Shown piece after piece: positions 49,188 through 58,000 of a stretch of 64,000 nt of DNA. The notes under the pieces are model-generated. The model was not told the origin of the DNA. It saw nothing but the letters and a program-made list of their open reading frames with translations, and did not search any database. The translations under genes and the position numbers were made by a program. Source of the DNA: Phycisphaeraceae bacterium (lineage in GTDB: Bacteria; Planctomycetota; Phycisphaerae; Phycisphaerales; UBA1924). The DNA is taken from contig JACKHC010000001.1 of assembly GCA_020639235.1 (NCBI GenBank), forward strand, positions 1,860,001 through 1,924,000, read 5' to 3'. How positions within the stretch are numbered: position 1 is the first letter of the stretch; every line of letters starts with the position of its first letter.

Positions 49188-50432
49188 ATGCGTCGATTCA
49201 ACTCATTTGCGCCGGCGTTGCTTGTGCTGGTGCTGACGATGTCGGTGATCGTGTTTGCGCCGCGGCTGATGAGCGGGATTCAGCGGACGAGGACGCTGGC
49301 GACGATTCGGATGGCGCAGGCGAAGTTGGATCAGCCGTCGGGCATCCTTGAGCAGTTGAACGAGGCGTACGAGTCGATCGCGGAGGCGACGCTCCCGGGC
49401 GTTGTGCACATCGAGGCGAAGACGAGCATGCGCGAGTTCGTCAATAATCGGCGGACGGGCGACGCGATGCCGGCGCCGGGCTCGACCGGTTCGGGATGGG
49501 TGTACAACGAGGGCGGGCACATCATCACGAACGCGCACGTGGTGTCGGGTCACGAGACGATCGAGGTTGAGTTCCATGACGGGCGGGTGCGTGAGGCGGA
49601 GGTTGTCGGGCTCGACAGCGCGACGGATATCGCGGTGCTGAAGGTCGGCAATGTGAGCGGGCTGTTCCCGCTGCGGCGTGCGACCAAGGAGCCGGTGCGC
49701 ATGGGGGATCAGGTGTTCGCGTTCGGCTCGCCGTTCGGGATCAAGTTCTCGATGAGCCGCGGGATCGTTTCGGGCCTGGGGCGGGGCGACGCGGCGCACA
49801 TGATGGGGATGCGGCGCGGGTACACGAACTTCATTCAGACGGACGCGGCGATGAACCCGGGGAACTCGGGCGGGCCGCTGGTGGATATCTACGGCCGTGT
49901 GATCGGGATGAACGCGGCGATCGCGAACAATGCGCAGCCGGATCAGGAGACGGCGGGTTTCAGCGGGCAGTCGGCGGGCATCGGGTTTGCGATCCCGCTG
50001 GAGACGGTTGAGTCGGTGGTGGATCAGATCATCGACTCGAAGATGGTGCTGCGCGGGTACCTGGGCGTGCTGATCGGCGACACGAGCGCCGAATACGCCG
50101 AGAGCATCGGTCTGAATCGGCGCGGCGTGGTGGTGACTGGCGTGCCGGACGATCAGCCGGCGTACGGCGCGGGGATTCGCACGGACGATGTGATTATCGA
50201 GATCGACGGGACTGCGACGCCGACGACGCCCGTGCTGATGGCGACGATCAGCGCCAAGCCGCCGAGCCATGTGGCGATGATCAAGGTGTGGCGTGACGGC
50301 AAGGTCGTGGAGTTGCGTGCGCCGCTGGGGGCTGCGGAGTACTACGGCGGCGGGCTGCACTACATCCCGGGGTCGGAGAAGATGACGATTCAGGAGATTC
50401 GCGAGTCGATCAAGGGTCGGCGGGCGGAGTGA
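49188..50432 (+). CDS. HtrA/DegP-type serine protease with one PDZ domain
   Basis: 414 residues from the ATG at 49188, with GGGGAG seven bases before it. An N-terminal helix (ALLVLVLTMSVIVFAPRLM) anchors the protein. The trypsin-like domain has catalytic His in TNAHVVSG, Asp in SATDIAVLKV and Ser in NPGNSGGPLVD. One PDZ domain follows from about residue 285 (RGYLGVLIGD, VVVTGVPDDQPAYGAGIRTDD). The layout is like DegS: membrane-tethered, single PDZ. It probably degrades or senses misfolded envelope proteins. Its last 23 bases overlap the convergent gene. Confidence 0.93.
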   Translation: MRRFNSFAPALLVLVLTMSVIVFAPRLMSGIQRTRTLATIRMAQAKLDQPSGILEQLNEAYESIAEATLPGVVHIEAKTSMREFVNNRRTGDAMPAPGSTGSGWVYNEGGHIITNAHVVSGHETIEVEFHDGRVREAEVVGLDSATDIAVLKVGNVSGLFPLRRATKEPVRMGDQVFAFGSPFGIKFSMSRGIVSGLGRGDAAHMMGMRRGYTNFIQTDAAMNPGNSGGPLVDIYGRVIGMNAAIANNAQPDQETAGFSGQSAGIGFAIPLETVESVVDQIIDSKMVLRGYLGVLIGDTSAEYAESIGLNRRGVVVTGVPDDQPAYGAGIRTDDVIIEIDGTATPTTPVLMATISAKPPSHVAMIKVWRDGKVVELRAPLGAAEYYGGGLHYIPGSEKMTIQEIRESIKGRRAE

Positions 50433-52350
50433 CTTCCGGGTCGGGTTCTTCTGGCGCGGCGGGTTTGTGGATCTTGATGCGCACGGTGACTGGTGTGTCG
50501 AGGGGCGGCATGTCGGGGGACGCGATCCACTCGGGCTCGTGCTGGCTCGACTCGTGGGAGAAGACATCGGGCCATGCGATGACCTCGGTGCCGAAGGTGG
50601 CCAGGCCGATGAGCGTGCCCTCGGAGTCGGCGTAGTAGCGTTCGCGGTTGTTTGACACTTTGCGCATGGCGCTGCCGGCGAATACGGGGAAGCGCTGGGG
50701 CAGGTGTTCGCCGCGGTTCTTGAAGTTGATGACCCAATCGGAGGGCGTGGCGGTGTGCTCGGCGCCGTGTTCATCTTTGTAGATGAACTCGATTTCGAGT
50801 TCGGGGCCGGTCGGCTGGACGGGGACGAGTCTTTCGCCTTCGAGTTTCCACTCGGCGGGCTTGCCGGGCTCGAGCCCGAGCAGGAGGAGGGCGGCGTGGA
50901 CATGCGAAGGTTTTGCCTGCACGACGACGAGGACTTCGTGTTCCTTGGTGTCGGGCGTGCAGACGAGTTGTTCGAGGAAGACGACGGTGCCGTCGGCGGG
51001 GTTGTTAATGATGGGGATCTTGCCGGTCAGTTCGATGGTCTTGGTGTGCTCGTCCAGCAGGACGCCGGTGAAGACTTCTTTGGGTTGTGTGTGTTCGGGG
51101 GCGGCTTCGTTGTTCCGCCGAGACCGGATCAGTTCGGCCATCGCATCAACTTGCTCGGTTGTGACTGTTGGAATCTCGATCGGGTGCTCTTCTGTTCCGC
51201 CATCTTCTGCATGAGCGATGGGCCAACCGAGGCGCTCCGGAGCATCTGGGTCAAGTCGCAGGTGCGCGAGGAAGTCCCATGCAGTGACGTCATTACTAAG
51301 TCGGAACTGACCAAAGAATCGGCGCAGATTGTTGCTTGCGAGTTCGTCAAGGTGAAGTTGCAGCGGGAGGATGTACCAATCCCCCAAGAGCATGGGCGCG
51401 ACGGTAGTGCTGGGAATAGGGGCTCCATTTTCATTTGCGGGCACCGGCTCCATCGATCGACTCAGGAAAACCTGAGACCCGTCCGGCGAGACGATGGCGA
51501 TCGCAGGAACGCCGAGTTGCCCCGATTCGTTCCATTCGTCACCACGCTCGGGCGAATGGCCATGAGGGATGTTCGGAAGCCAGTAACGTATCGACCATTT
51601 ATGAAATGACTGTGTGTAGAGCCAATCGGGAAAGATGATCTCTCCCAGTTCGATGGGGCCGTTGAGGTGTTCGCCGTCGATCCAACGGATGCCGAGTTGA
51701 TTCTCAAAATGGGCGTTTGGTGCGCGTCGAGGCGAAACCGCGACGAGCGCGTCCATTCCTTGTTGCAAGCCGTGCAAGGTGAATGTCGGCCCTGTGGTGT
51801 GAGCGATATCGATCGAAGTTGTTGAATACACCTCTGTAGTGGTGCCGGGGCCGCTCCGTGGGCGCACTGTTCCAGAGATAGATACTCCAGGGTGGGCGAA
51901 GGCCTCGTCGCACCGAAATGTCGATGTGCCAACGACGCGATGAAAGGTGACGATCGGATCGATCGACCAGTTCTTGGCGATCTCATCCCAGTCTGACTGC
52001 AACCTCTCCAGTTCTTCGCGTTCGAATGGAAGTCCGGCCTGCCGAAACCAAGGGGCCAGGCCGACCTCGATCTGGTCCGGAATACCCGTTCCGCCTGCTA
52101 TCTCTGCAACAAGTGAGTCTCCTCGTTGGGAAGTCGGCGCATTCCAAAGGACAGGTTGTCTGAAGCGACCATCGCCCTTGCTTTCCTCGTAAGCCGTCAA
52201 GCAAAGACTCAGGTGACTGTCACGCAACTCTGGAGGAATTAATAGTTCGAATGAATAGGTAACTTGAGCGTTCGGAGTGGTTTCCCCCGGACCACCGCTT
52301 GCTGTTGACACGAGCCCCGCGGCTAGGATCGATGCGAGTCGATGCTTCAT
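50410..52350 (-). CDS. Exported two-part protein with C-terminal YdjY-like domain
   Basis: 646 residues from the ATG at 52350; the long frame above it is not coding. Signal peptide MKHRLASILAAGLVSTASG. Residues 25-400 are a beta-rich region of unknown family, with FELLIPPELRDSHLSLCLTA and DWYILPLQLHLDELASNNLR; its DNA is visibly poorer in GC. The last 230 residues contain the YdjY pattern: EVFTGVLLDEHTKTIELTGK, VFLEQLVCTPDTKEHEVLVV, AKPSHVHAALLLLGLEPGKP and FPVFAGSAMRKVSNNRERYY. It is coupled (ATGA) to the PEP-CTERM gene upstream and overlaps htrA tail to tail by 23 bases. Confidence 0.8.
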   Translation of the reverse strand: MKHRLASILAAGLVSTASGGPGETTPNAQVTYSFELLIPPELRDSHLSLCLTAYEESKGDGRFRQPVLWNAPTSQRGDSLVAEIAGGTGIPDQIEVGLAPWFRQAGLPFEREELERLQSDWDEIAKNWSIDPIVTFHRVVGTSTFRCDEAFAHPGVSISGTVRPRSGPGTTTEVYSTTSIDIAHTTGPTFTLHGLQQGMDALVAVSPRRAPNAHFENQLGIRWIDGEHLNGPIELGEIIFPDWLYTQSFHKWSIRYWLPNIPHGHSPERGDEWNESGQLGVPAIAIVSPDGSQVFLSRSMEPVPANENGAPIPSTTVAPMLLGDWYILPLQLHLDELASNNLRRFFGQFRLSNDVTAWDFLAHLRLDPDAPERLGWPIAHAEDGGTEEHPIEIPTVTTEQVDAMAELIRSRRNNEAAPEHTQPKEVFTGVLLDEHTKTIELTGKIPIINNPADGTVVFLEQLVCTPDTKEHEVLVVVQAKPSHVHAALLLLGLEPGKPAEWKLEGERLVPVQPTGPELEIEFIYKDEHGAEHTATPSDWVINFKNRGEHLPQRFPVFAGSAMRKVSNNRERYYADSEGTLIGLATFGTEVIAWPDVFSHESSQHEPEWIASPDMPPLDTPVTVRIKIHKPAAPEEPDPEVTPPADP

Positions 52351-53003
52351 GCACTCATGGTACGGCGGCGGCGCGGTGCGAGCCCGAGGCCCAGGAGTGC
52401 GAGGGCGGACGCGGGCGCGGGGACGATGGAGACGGTGTCGAGGTCGAAGGTGACGGAGATGTCCTGCATCGCGAGGGAGGCGGGGACGAGGGCGCCGATC
52501 TGGAGGTGGCCGACATCGGAGAAGACGGAGTTGAAGGTCGCGATGGGCCCTTCGTAGATGAAGGAGGGGTTGGGGTCGGTGATGTTGACGGTGATGGTGG
52601 TCCATGTGTTGGGAAGGACGGGCGCGAAGTTGACGGCGGCGACGCCGGGGAAGTTCGCGGGGCCGGCGAAGCGCGCGAAGAAGGAGAGGGGGGTGGGCGC
52701 GTTGTGGCGGACCTGGTAGGTGAGCTGCGTGATGCCGGAGGAGATGTAGTTGCCGGCGAAGGCGTTGTTCGAAGAGTTGAACTCGTCCTGGGCGCGGAAG
52801 AACGCGGGTGTCGAGTCGGCGGGCGAGGCGAGGAAGTTGAAGGCGGTTGTTGCGAACTGGCCGGGCGCATCCCACGCAACGGGGGCGCTGGCGTCGGCGT
52901 TGAACCAGTTGGCTGAGGTGGCGTCGAAGGACTCGGTGAATGGGGCGACGGCGTGCGCGCCGGCGGCCGCGAACAGGGACAAGGCGATAGCGGGTAACTT
53001 CAT
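52347..53003 (-). CDS. PEP-CTERM-type exported protein
   Basis: 218 residues from the ATG at 53003, with AAAGGAG eight bases upstream. Signal peptide MKLPAIALSLFAAAGAHA. The body looks like a beta-sandwich: FTESFDATSANWFNADASAP, GITQLTYQVRHNAPTPLSFF, WTTITVNITDPNPSFIYEGP and ISVTFDLDTVSIVPAP. The C-terminus VPAPASALALLGLGLAPRRRR fits a PEP-CTERM sorting tail. Its stop overlaps the start of the YdjY gene by four bases. No function beyond surface location can be given. Confidence 0.87.
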   Translation of the reverse strand: MKLPAIALSLFAAAGAHAVAPFTESFDATSANWFNADASAPVAWDAPGQFATTAFNFLASPADSTPAFFRAQDEFNSSNNAFAGNYISSGITQLTYQVRHNAPTPLSFFARFAGPANFPGVAAVNFAPVLPNTWTTITVNITDPNPSFIYEGPIATFNSVFSDVGHLQIGALVPASLAMQDISVTFDLDTVSIVPAPASALALLGLGLAPRRRRTMSA

Positions 53004-53068
53004 CTCTCTGGCTCCTTTATTGATCGAGACGATGCGTGGGGTGTGCGTGCCCGTGGGGGCGCTAGGGC

Positions 53069-53950
53069 CTAGGGCGAGGGGAGCATCCAGTCCGCCTCGA
53101 GCGCCTGCGGCGACCATCGGCGCATGTCGTTCATCTGGTCGAAGTTGAGCGGCTCGGCGTGGGAGTCGAGCATGACGGCGACGGCGCGTTGGTTGTATCG
53201 GAACGACACATTGCCGGTCTCGGTGGCGGGCGTATCGTGACTCGGCGGATCGGAGCGCCAGGCGCGCTGGATGTTGTTGGGCGCGGAGATTCGGTAGAAG
53301 CCGTCGAGGTCGAGCCCCGAGATGGGGCTGGCGCCGGACGCTGTTGCGAAGACGATCATTTTGTCGTTGAACTGGACGTCGCCGAGTCGTCGGGCGTACC
53401 AGTTGCCGCCCCAGGCGCTGCGGGCGAGCGACTCGGAGGCGGGGTTGAACGCGTAGCCGAGGGGGTCGCCGGAGTCGGCGCTGCCGCCGAGGGAGGCCTG
53501 GTTGAGGCCGAGGCGCGGCGCGACGGAGATGGCGTAGTCGTATTGGGCGGCGCCGGAGAGGTCGATGATGCGGCGGGGATCGCGGTAAAGGGCGCGGATG
53601 TTGTAGTCGAGGTAGCCGAGCAGGCGCCACGGGTATCGCTGGGCTGGGAGCCCGGTGATGCGCTCGCCCTTGTCGTCGAGCGCGACAACCTCGCCGCTTG
53701 TGACCATCTGGGACGAGGCGTAGCCCGGCATGAGGAACTCGCGGTGATCGGAGGCGTATGAGAGGTAGGCGATCGCCTGCTGGCGTGCGGCGGAGAGTTC
53801 GTTGGCCTGCGTCGCGGCTCCGCGGGCTGAGGAAAGGGCGGGGAGGAGCAGGGCGATCAGCAGGGCGATGATGGCGATGACGACCAGCAGCTCGACGAGC
53901 GTGAAGGCGGATCGGCGGGACTGGGATCGGGTTGGGCATGTGCGTTGCAT
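53069..53950 (-). CDS. Type IV pilin-like (pseudopilin) protein
   Basis: 293 residues from the ATG at 53950. The prepilin segment is RSAFTLVELLVVIAIIALLI: after cleavage and methylation of the phenylalanine following Ala, the protein would pack into a pseudopilus through this helix. The remaining 230 residues are a soluble domain with GYLDYNIRALYRDPRRI, NWYARRLGDVQFNDKMIVFA and VAVMLDSHAEPLNFDQM, the last similar to the prepilin domain with the H-x9-DG motif seen in planctomycetes. It precedes the PEP-CTERM gene by 65 bases on the same strand and may be cotranscribed. Confidence 0.88.
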   Translation of the reverse strand: MQRTCPTRSQSRRSAFTLVELLVVIAIIALLIALLLPALSSARGAATQANELSAARQQAIAYLSYASDHREFLMPGYASSQMVTSGEVVALDDKGERITGLPAQRYPWRLLGYLDYNIRALYRDPRRIIDLSGAAQYDYAISVAPRLGLNQASLGGSADSGDPLGYAFNPASESLARSAWGGNWYARRLGDVQFNDKMIVFATASGASPISGLDLDGFYRISAPNNIQRAWRSDPPSHDTPATETGNVSFRYNQRAVAVMLDSHAEPLNFDQMNDMRRWSPQALEADWMLPSP

Positions 53951-54042
53951 GGCGTGAAGAAGGACTCTATCCTTATTGAGACTCGTTCGCAACTGTATTG
54001 CAGGACTGATTTCTGTCGGGCGGGAACCGGGGAGATTGATAC

Positions 54043-55077
54043 ATGAGGTATCTGGCGTTGGCCGGGGTCGTTGGGATGCTGGGCGTTGCGATTGGCGGCG
54101 TGTCGGCGGCGCCGGTGGTGATTACACGGGATGCGCCCGATCTGGACCGATGGATGTACCCGTTCAACAGTTCATCGGTCGGGACGCGGCCCGGCGCTTC
54201 GTGCTTCGGCGCGCTCGGGCAGACGGAGCTCGCGGGGTTCACTTTCGATGAGCGTGATGCGCAGGTGCTGGTTGGTTTCGACCTGAGCGCCGATGTGCCG
54301 GCTGATTTGTGCCGGTATCGCATTACGCAGGCGACGGTGCGGATCGCGGTGACGACGGACGGCGCGTTCGTGTACGACCCGACGATCGATGCGCGGGAGA
54401 CATACTTCGGCGAGGCGATGCTTCCGGGCGGCGTCGCGGATGGCGATGCCGGGCGACCGATCGAGATGTTCGGGGTGGGGTATCGCAATGGATTCGATGC
54501 GGGCAGTTTCGTGGAGACTTCGTCGTTCGGGCCGATGATCGCGTGGCGTGTGCGCAACGCGTTCGCGACGGACTATGCAAGCGGTGTGCCGCGTGATGTA
54601 TCGAACTCACTCGCTGATGGCTTGAGCGTGACGGCGTTCGCGGTCGGGACGACGACGGTTGTATCGCCCGGCGCGGTTGTGCCCGCGAACACGGACTTCC
54701 GGTTTGATCTTGATTTGATGAACCCGGATGTTGACGCGTACCTTCGCGATGCGATTTCGGGCGGGAAGCTGCGGCTGGCGATCGCGTCGATGTTTCCGGC
54801 GGAGAGTGGCGGCGGGGGCGGGCCGGGAACGGGGGCGTATCCGACGTTCTACATGAAGGAGAACATCTTCGGCGCGGGGCGGAGGGCGCGCCTGAGTCTG
54901 ACCATCGAGCCGTGCATCGAGGGTGATGTCGATTGCTCTGGCGTTGTAGATGTTGATGATCTGAACATCGTGCTGAGCGACTGGCTCGGATCGGGTGATG
55001 GCGACGCCAACTGCGACGGCATCACGAACGTTGATGATCTGAACCTTGTGCTCGGCAACTGGCTCTCGGTCGGGTGA
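54043..55077 (+). CDS. Exported protein with double dockerin-like C-terminus
   Basis: 344 residues, GGGGAG ahead of the ATG. Signal peptide MRYLALAGVVGMLGVAIGGVSA. The central 240 residues (DAPDLDRWMYPFNSSSVGT, ITQATVRIAVTTDGAFVYD, AIASMFPAESGGGG) look like a beta-sandwich resembling the DNRLRE domain of surface proteins, though this is not certain. The C-terminus has two calcium loops, GDVDCSGVVDVDDLNIVLSD and DANCDGITNVDDLNLVLGNW, with a linking GDGDAN. No cohesin is in the window. Function unknown; extracellular attachment is inferred. Confidence 0.85.
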   Translation: MRYLALAGVVGMLGVAIGGVSAAPVVITRDAPDLDRWMYPFNSSSVGTRPGASCFGALGQTELAGFTFDERDAQVLVGFDLSADVPADLCRYRITQATVRIAVTTDGAFVYDPTIDARETYFGEAMLPGGVADGDAGRPIEMFGVGYRNGFDAGSFVETSSFGPMIAWRVRNAFATDYASGVPRDVSNSLADGLSVTAFAVGTTTVVSPGAVVPANTDFRFDLDLMNPDVDAYLRDAISGGKLRLAIASMFPAESGGGGGPGTGAYPTFYMKENIFGAGRRARLSLTIEPCIEGDVDCSGVVDVDDLNIVLSDWLGSGDGDANCDGITNVDDLNLVLGNWLSVG

Positions 55078-55082
55078 TCGGG

Positions 55083-55691
55083 CTACTCGAGCATGAGCAG
55101 GCGGAACTGGCCGTCTTCGATCGAGAGCTGGAGCGCGTGGTAGCGGAGTTCGAGCATGTCGGCGCCGAGGGGGGCGAGGCGGAATCGGTTGCGCCCGATG
55201 TCCTCGAAAGTGGCGCCGGGGGTGTTCTCGCCCAGCGGCAGGAGTTTGAGCAGCCGCTGGACATCGCGCGCGTTCTTGATGAGGAAGTCCGGGATTTCGC
55301 GGGGGTCGCGTCGCTGTGCGGTGTAGTGGTCTTTGAGTGATTCGGAGATGAGGTACTGATCGATCAGTTCGGGTTCGTTGTTCTGGATCGTGACCTGAAG
55401 GTGATGGATCAGGTGTCGCGGCGAGAACGAGAAAAGCCGGACCGAGCGGTCTGGCATGGTGCGCCGGAGGGGGTCGTCCTCGGCGGGGGTGCCGGGGAGT
55501 TCGTCGGTCATGAGGACGGACTCGAACCCGGCGGAGGTCTGGCTGGGCTGGTCGGCGCGGACGGGGCGCAGGCCGCCGGGCTGGAGGTCGCGGAGCGTGA
55601 TGACGCCGCGCTCCTCGACGATGCGCGTCTCGGTGCATCCCGAGGCGGCGATCAGCGCGATGATTGGCAAGATTGAGCGTGTTGGGGTCAT
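55083..55691 (-). CDS. Lipoprotein of unknown function
   Basis: 202 residues. Signal MTPTRSILPIIALIAASGC with lipobox ASGC. The rest has VITLRDLQPGGLRPVRADQP, FSFSPRHLIHHLQVTIQNNE, QYLISESLKDHYTAQRRDPR and FRLAPLGADMLELRYHALQL, likely an alpha/beta domain. The family is not recognised. Its ATG overlaps the nadB stop by four bases (ATGA), so it is coupled to nadB, although no link to NAD synthesis is evident. Confidence 0.75.
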   Translation of the reverse strand: MTPTRSILPIIALIAASGCTETRIVEERGVITLRDLQPGGLRPVRADQPSQTSAGFESVLMTDELPGTPAEDDPLRRTMPDRSVRLFSFSPRHLIHHLQVTIQNNEPELIDQYLISESLKDHYTAQRRDPREIPDFLIKNARDVQRLLKLLPLGENTPGATFEDIGRNRFRLAPLGADMLELRYHALQLSIEDGQFRLLMLE

Positions 55692-57367
55692 TCGGCGCGG
55701 AGTGGCTGGGTGATGGGCTGGTTTGAGGCGCGTTTCCAGAGGTCATGGACGCGGAAGTTGTCGCGTGGTTCCGGGCAATCGGTGCGGGTGTGGCACCCGC
55801 GCGACTCGCAGCGCCATGCTGCGGATCGGGCGATGAGCGCGGCGGACCAGAGCATGTTCTGGGTTTCCCATCCGGCGGGTGACTCGAAAACTTTGTCGAG
55901 GGTGTAGCGGGCCCAGAAGTCGCACATTTCCATGGCGTCGTCGAGTTTGCCCTCGGCGCCGCCGGTGCGCTCGATGCCGACATTGCGCCACATGGCGGAG
56001 CGGAGCGAGGATCGGACATCGGAGAGATCGAGCTCGCCGTGGGTTGAGTGGGGAATGTCGGAGACGATGCGGAGCGGCCCCTGGCGCGCGGGGACGCCCC
56101 ATGCGTTCGGCGCGCCGTTGAGCATTTCTTTGGTGGCTGCGCCGGCCTCGGTGCCGAGTACGAGGGACTCGAGGAGTGAGTTGCTGGCGAGACGGTTGGC
56201 GCCGTGGAGGCCGGAACAGGAGGTTTCTCCGGCGGCGTAGAGGCCGGGCACATCGGATCGACCTTGCGCATCGGTGCGGACGCCCCCGACCATGTAGTGG
56301 GCGGCGGGGTTGACAGGGATGAGGTCGTTGGTGGGGTCGATATCGAACTGGGCGAGTGTGCGCGCGATGCCGGGGAATCGCTCTGCGAAATCCCTGACGG
56401 GTCGTGCGTCGAGGTAGACATTCGGCGCGTTGAGCGCGGCGAGGCGGCGGACGATGGCGCGTGAGACGATGTCGCGCGGCGCGAGTTCGGCGCGTTCGTG
56501 GACATCGACCATGAAGCGGTGGTGCTCGGTGTCGAGGAGGTGCGCTCCTTCGCCCCGCACGGCCTCGGAGATGAGTGTGCGCGAGGCGCCGGCGACATAG
56601 AGGGTGGTGGGGTGGAACTGCATGAAGGCGAGGTCGGCAACGGATGCGCCGGCGCGGTAGGCCATGGCGATGCCGTCGGCGGTGGCCACCTTGGGGTTTG
56701 TGGTCTCGCGCCAGATGACGCCCGCGCCGCCGGTGGCGAGGATCGTGGCGCGTGCCCAGATCATCTGCAGGCCGTAGCGCGGGTGATGGGTGATTGCGCC
56801 CATGCACGGCGCGCCGGGTTCGTTGGAGGGCGTGATGAGGTCGAGTGTGAAGCAGTCGCTAAAGAGGCGGATGTTGGGGGTGGCGGCGGCGCGCTCGGCG
56901 AGGCAGCGGGCGAGTTCCATGCCTGTGGCGTCGCCGTCGGTGTGGATGATGCGGCGTGCGGAGTGGCCGCCTTCGCGGGCGAGGTCGGGTTGTCCCGAGG
57001 CGTCGCGGTCGACGCGCATGCCCCAGTCGATGAGTCGGCGGAGGGCATCGCCGCCGCGTGCGATGACGGCGCGGACGACGGCTTCGTCGCAGAGACCGGC
57101 GCCGGCCTCGAGTGTGTCGCGGACATGGGTATCGACTGAGTCGGATTTGTCGAGGACGCCCGCGATGCCCCCTTGCGCCCAGGCGGTGTTTGAGTCGGCG
57201 GTCCTGGACTTGTTGGCGACGATGACATCGGCATGCGCGGATGCTGCGAGCGCAGCGCTGAGTCCGGCGGACCCGCCCCCGATGACGAGGACATCGGTGA
57301 AGATCTGTGGGAGGAGCGTCGAGCGGAAGGGGATGAGGTAGCGGCGCTGGTCGAAGAGTTCGTGCAT
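55688..57367 (-). CDS. nadB: L-aspartate oxidase
   Basis: 559 residues from the ATG at 57367. NadB oxidises L-aspartate to iminoaspartate, the first step of de novo NAD synthesis. FAD binding is DVLVIGGGSAGLSAAL; conserved blocks are SNTAWAQGGIAGVL, REGGHSARRIIHTDGDATG, TGGAGVIWRETTNP, FMQFHPTTLY, EAVRGEGAHLL and AAGETSCSGLHGANRLASNSLLE. The C-terminal helical domain is typical. The long open frame that extends upstream over the DinB gene is not coding. nadA and nadC are not in the window. Confidence 0.97.
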   Translation of the reverse strand: MHELFDQRRYLIPFRSTLLPQIFTDVLVIGGGSAGLSAALAASAHADVIVANKSRTADSNTAWAQGGIAGVLDKSDSVDTHVRDTLEAGAGLCDEAVVRAVIARGGDALRRLIDWGMRVDRDASGQPDLAREGGHSARRIIHTDGDATGMELARCLAERAAATPNIRLFSDCFTLDLITPSNEPGAPCMGAITHHPRYGLQMIWARATILATGGAGVIWRETTNPKVATADGIAMAYRAGASVADLAFMQFHPTTLYVAGASRTLISEAVRGEGAHLLDTEHHRFMVDVHERAELAPRDIVSRAIVRRLAALNAPNVYLDARPVRDFAERFPGIARTLAQFDIDPTNDLIPVNPAAHYMVGGVRTDAQGRSDVPGLYAAGETSCSGLHGANRLASNSLLESLVLGTEAGAATKEMLNGAPNAWGVPARQGPLRIVSDIPHSTHGELDLSDVRSSLRSAMWRNVGIERTGGAEGKLDDAMEMCDFWARYTLDKVFESPAGWETQNMLWSAALIARSAAWRCESRGCHTRTDCPEPRDNFRVHDLWKRASNQPITQPLRAE

Positions 57368-57381
57368 GGGGAGGGTGGAGT

Positions 57382-57951
57382 TTAGTCTGAGGCGGGGACG
57401 CCCAGCAGCGCTAGTTTGCGGTCGAGGAACCAGACATGGTGCTCGAGGTGCCAGGTGGCGAGATCGAGCATGGTGCGGAGCGTGAACTCGCCGCGGGTCT
57501 CGTGGAGGAGGCGGCGTTGCCACGAATTTTCGGGGAGCGTGTCGAGCCATTCGCTCATCCACTTGCGGGTGGTGTGGATGACGGCGACGAAGCCGGCGAC
57601 GGGCATGCGGATATTGTGGGCCTCGTCGGCGTATAACCCTGCGTCGATCATGGCGTCGGCGTCCCACCCCGGCATGACGGGGTTGTCTTCGGCGGCGGCG
57701 CGTCGGAGGCGGTGGGCGAAGACGATCTCGGCGTCGGCGAGGTGGCCGACGAGTGTGCGGCAGGACCATCGGCCGACCCCCACCCCGCTCCCTCCGCCCC
57801 CCGCCTCGGGGCGGAAGAAGGTGTCGAGGGCTTCGTCGTCCATGGAGAGCAGGGATTTGTTGAGCAGGAGGACGCCCGAACGGTAGCGCTCGATGGCGTC
57901 GGGCGTTGTGAGCGCATTGAAGTGCGTGATCGGTGGTGGGGCGTCGGTCAT
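57382..57951 (-). CDS. DinB/YfiT-like putative metal-dependent protein
   Basis: 189 residues. It has the four-helix layout of the DinB superfamily: IERYRSGVLLLNKSLLSMDD, WSCRTLVGHLADAEIVFAHR, MPVAGFVAVIHTTRKWMSEW and LRTMLDLATWHLEHHVWFLD. The histidines in GHLADAE and WHLEHH are at the positions that bind the metal in this family. An Gly/Ser-rich loop is inserted near residue 50 (EAGGGGSGVGVG). Reaction unknown; relatives include thiol-dependent transferases and YfiT hydrolases. It lies 14 bases upstream of nadB on the same strand. Confidence 0.85.
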   Translation of the reverse strand: MTDAPPPITHFNALTTPDAIERYRSGVLLLNKSLLSMDDEALDTFFRPEAGGGGSGVGVGRWSCRTLVGHLADAEIVFAHRLRRAAAEDNPVMPGWDADAMIDAGLYADEAHNIRMPVAGFVAVIHTTRKWMSEWLDTLPENSWQRRLLHETRGEFTLRTMLDLATWHLEHHVWFLDRKLALLGVPASD

Positions 57952-58000
57952 GGGAGAGACAGGGTACGCGAGGGGGGGCGGTCGGCGTATCCTGCGTTGG

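Noticed and set aside
52351..52875. N-terminal extension of the YdjY gene
   Set aside because: It is an Arg/Pro/Leu-rich shadow of the PEP-CTERM gene; the ATG at 52350 gives a signal peptide.
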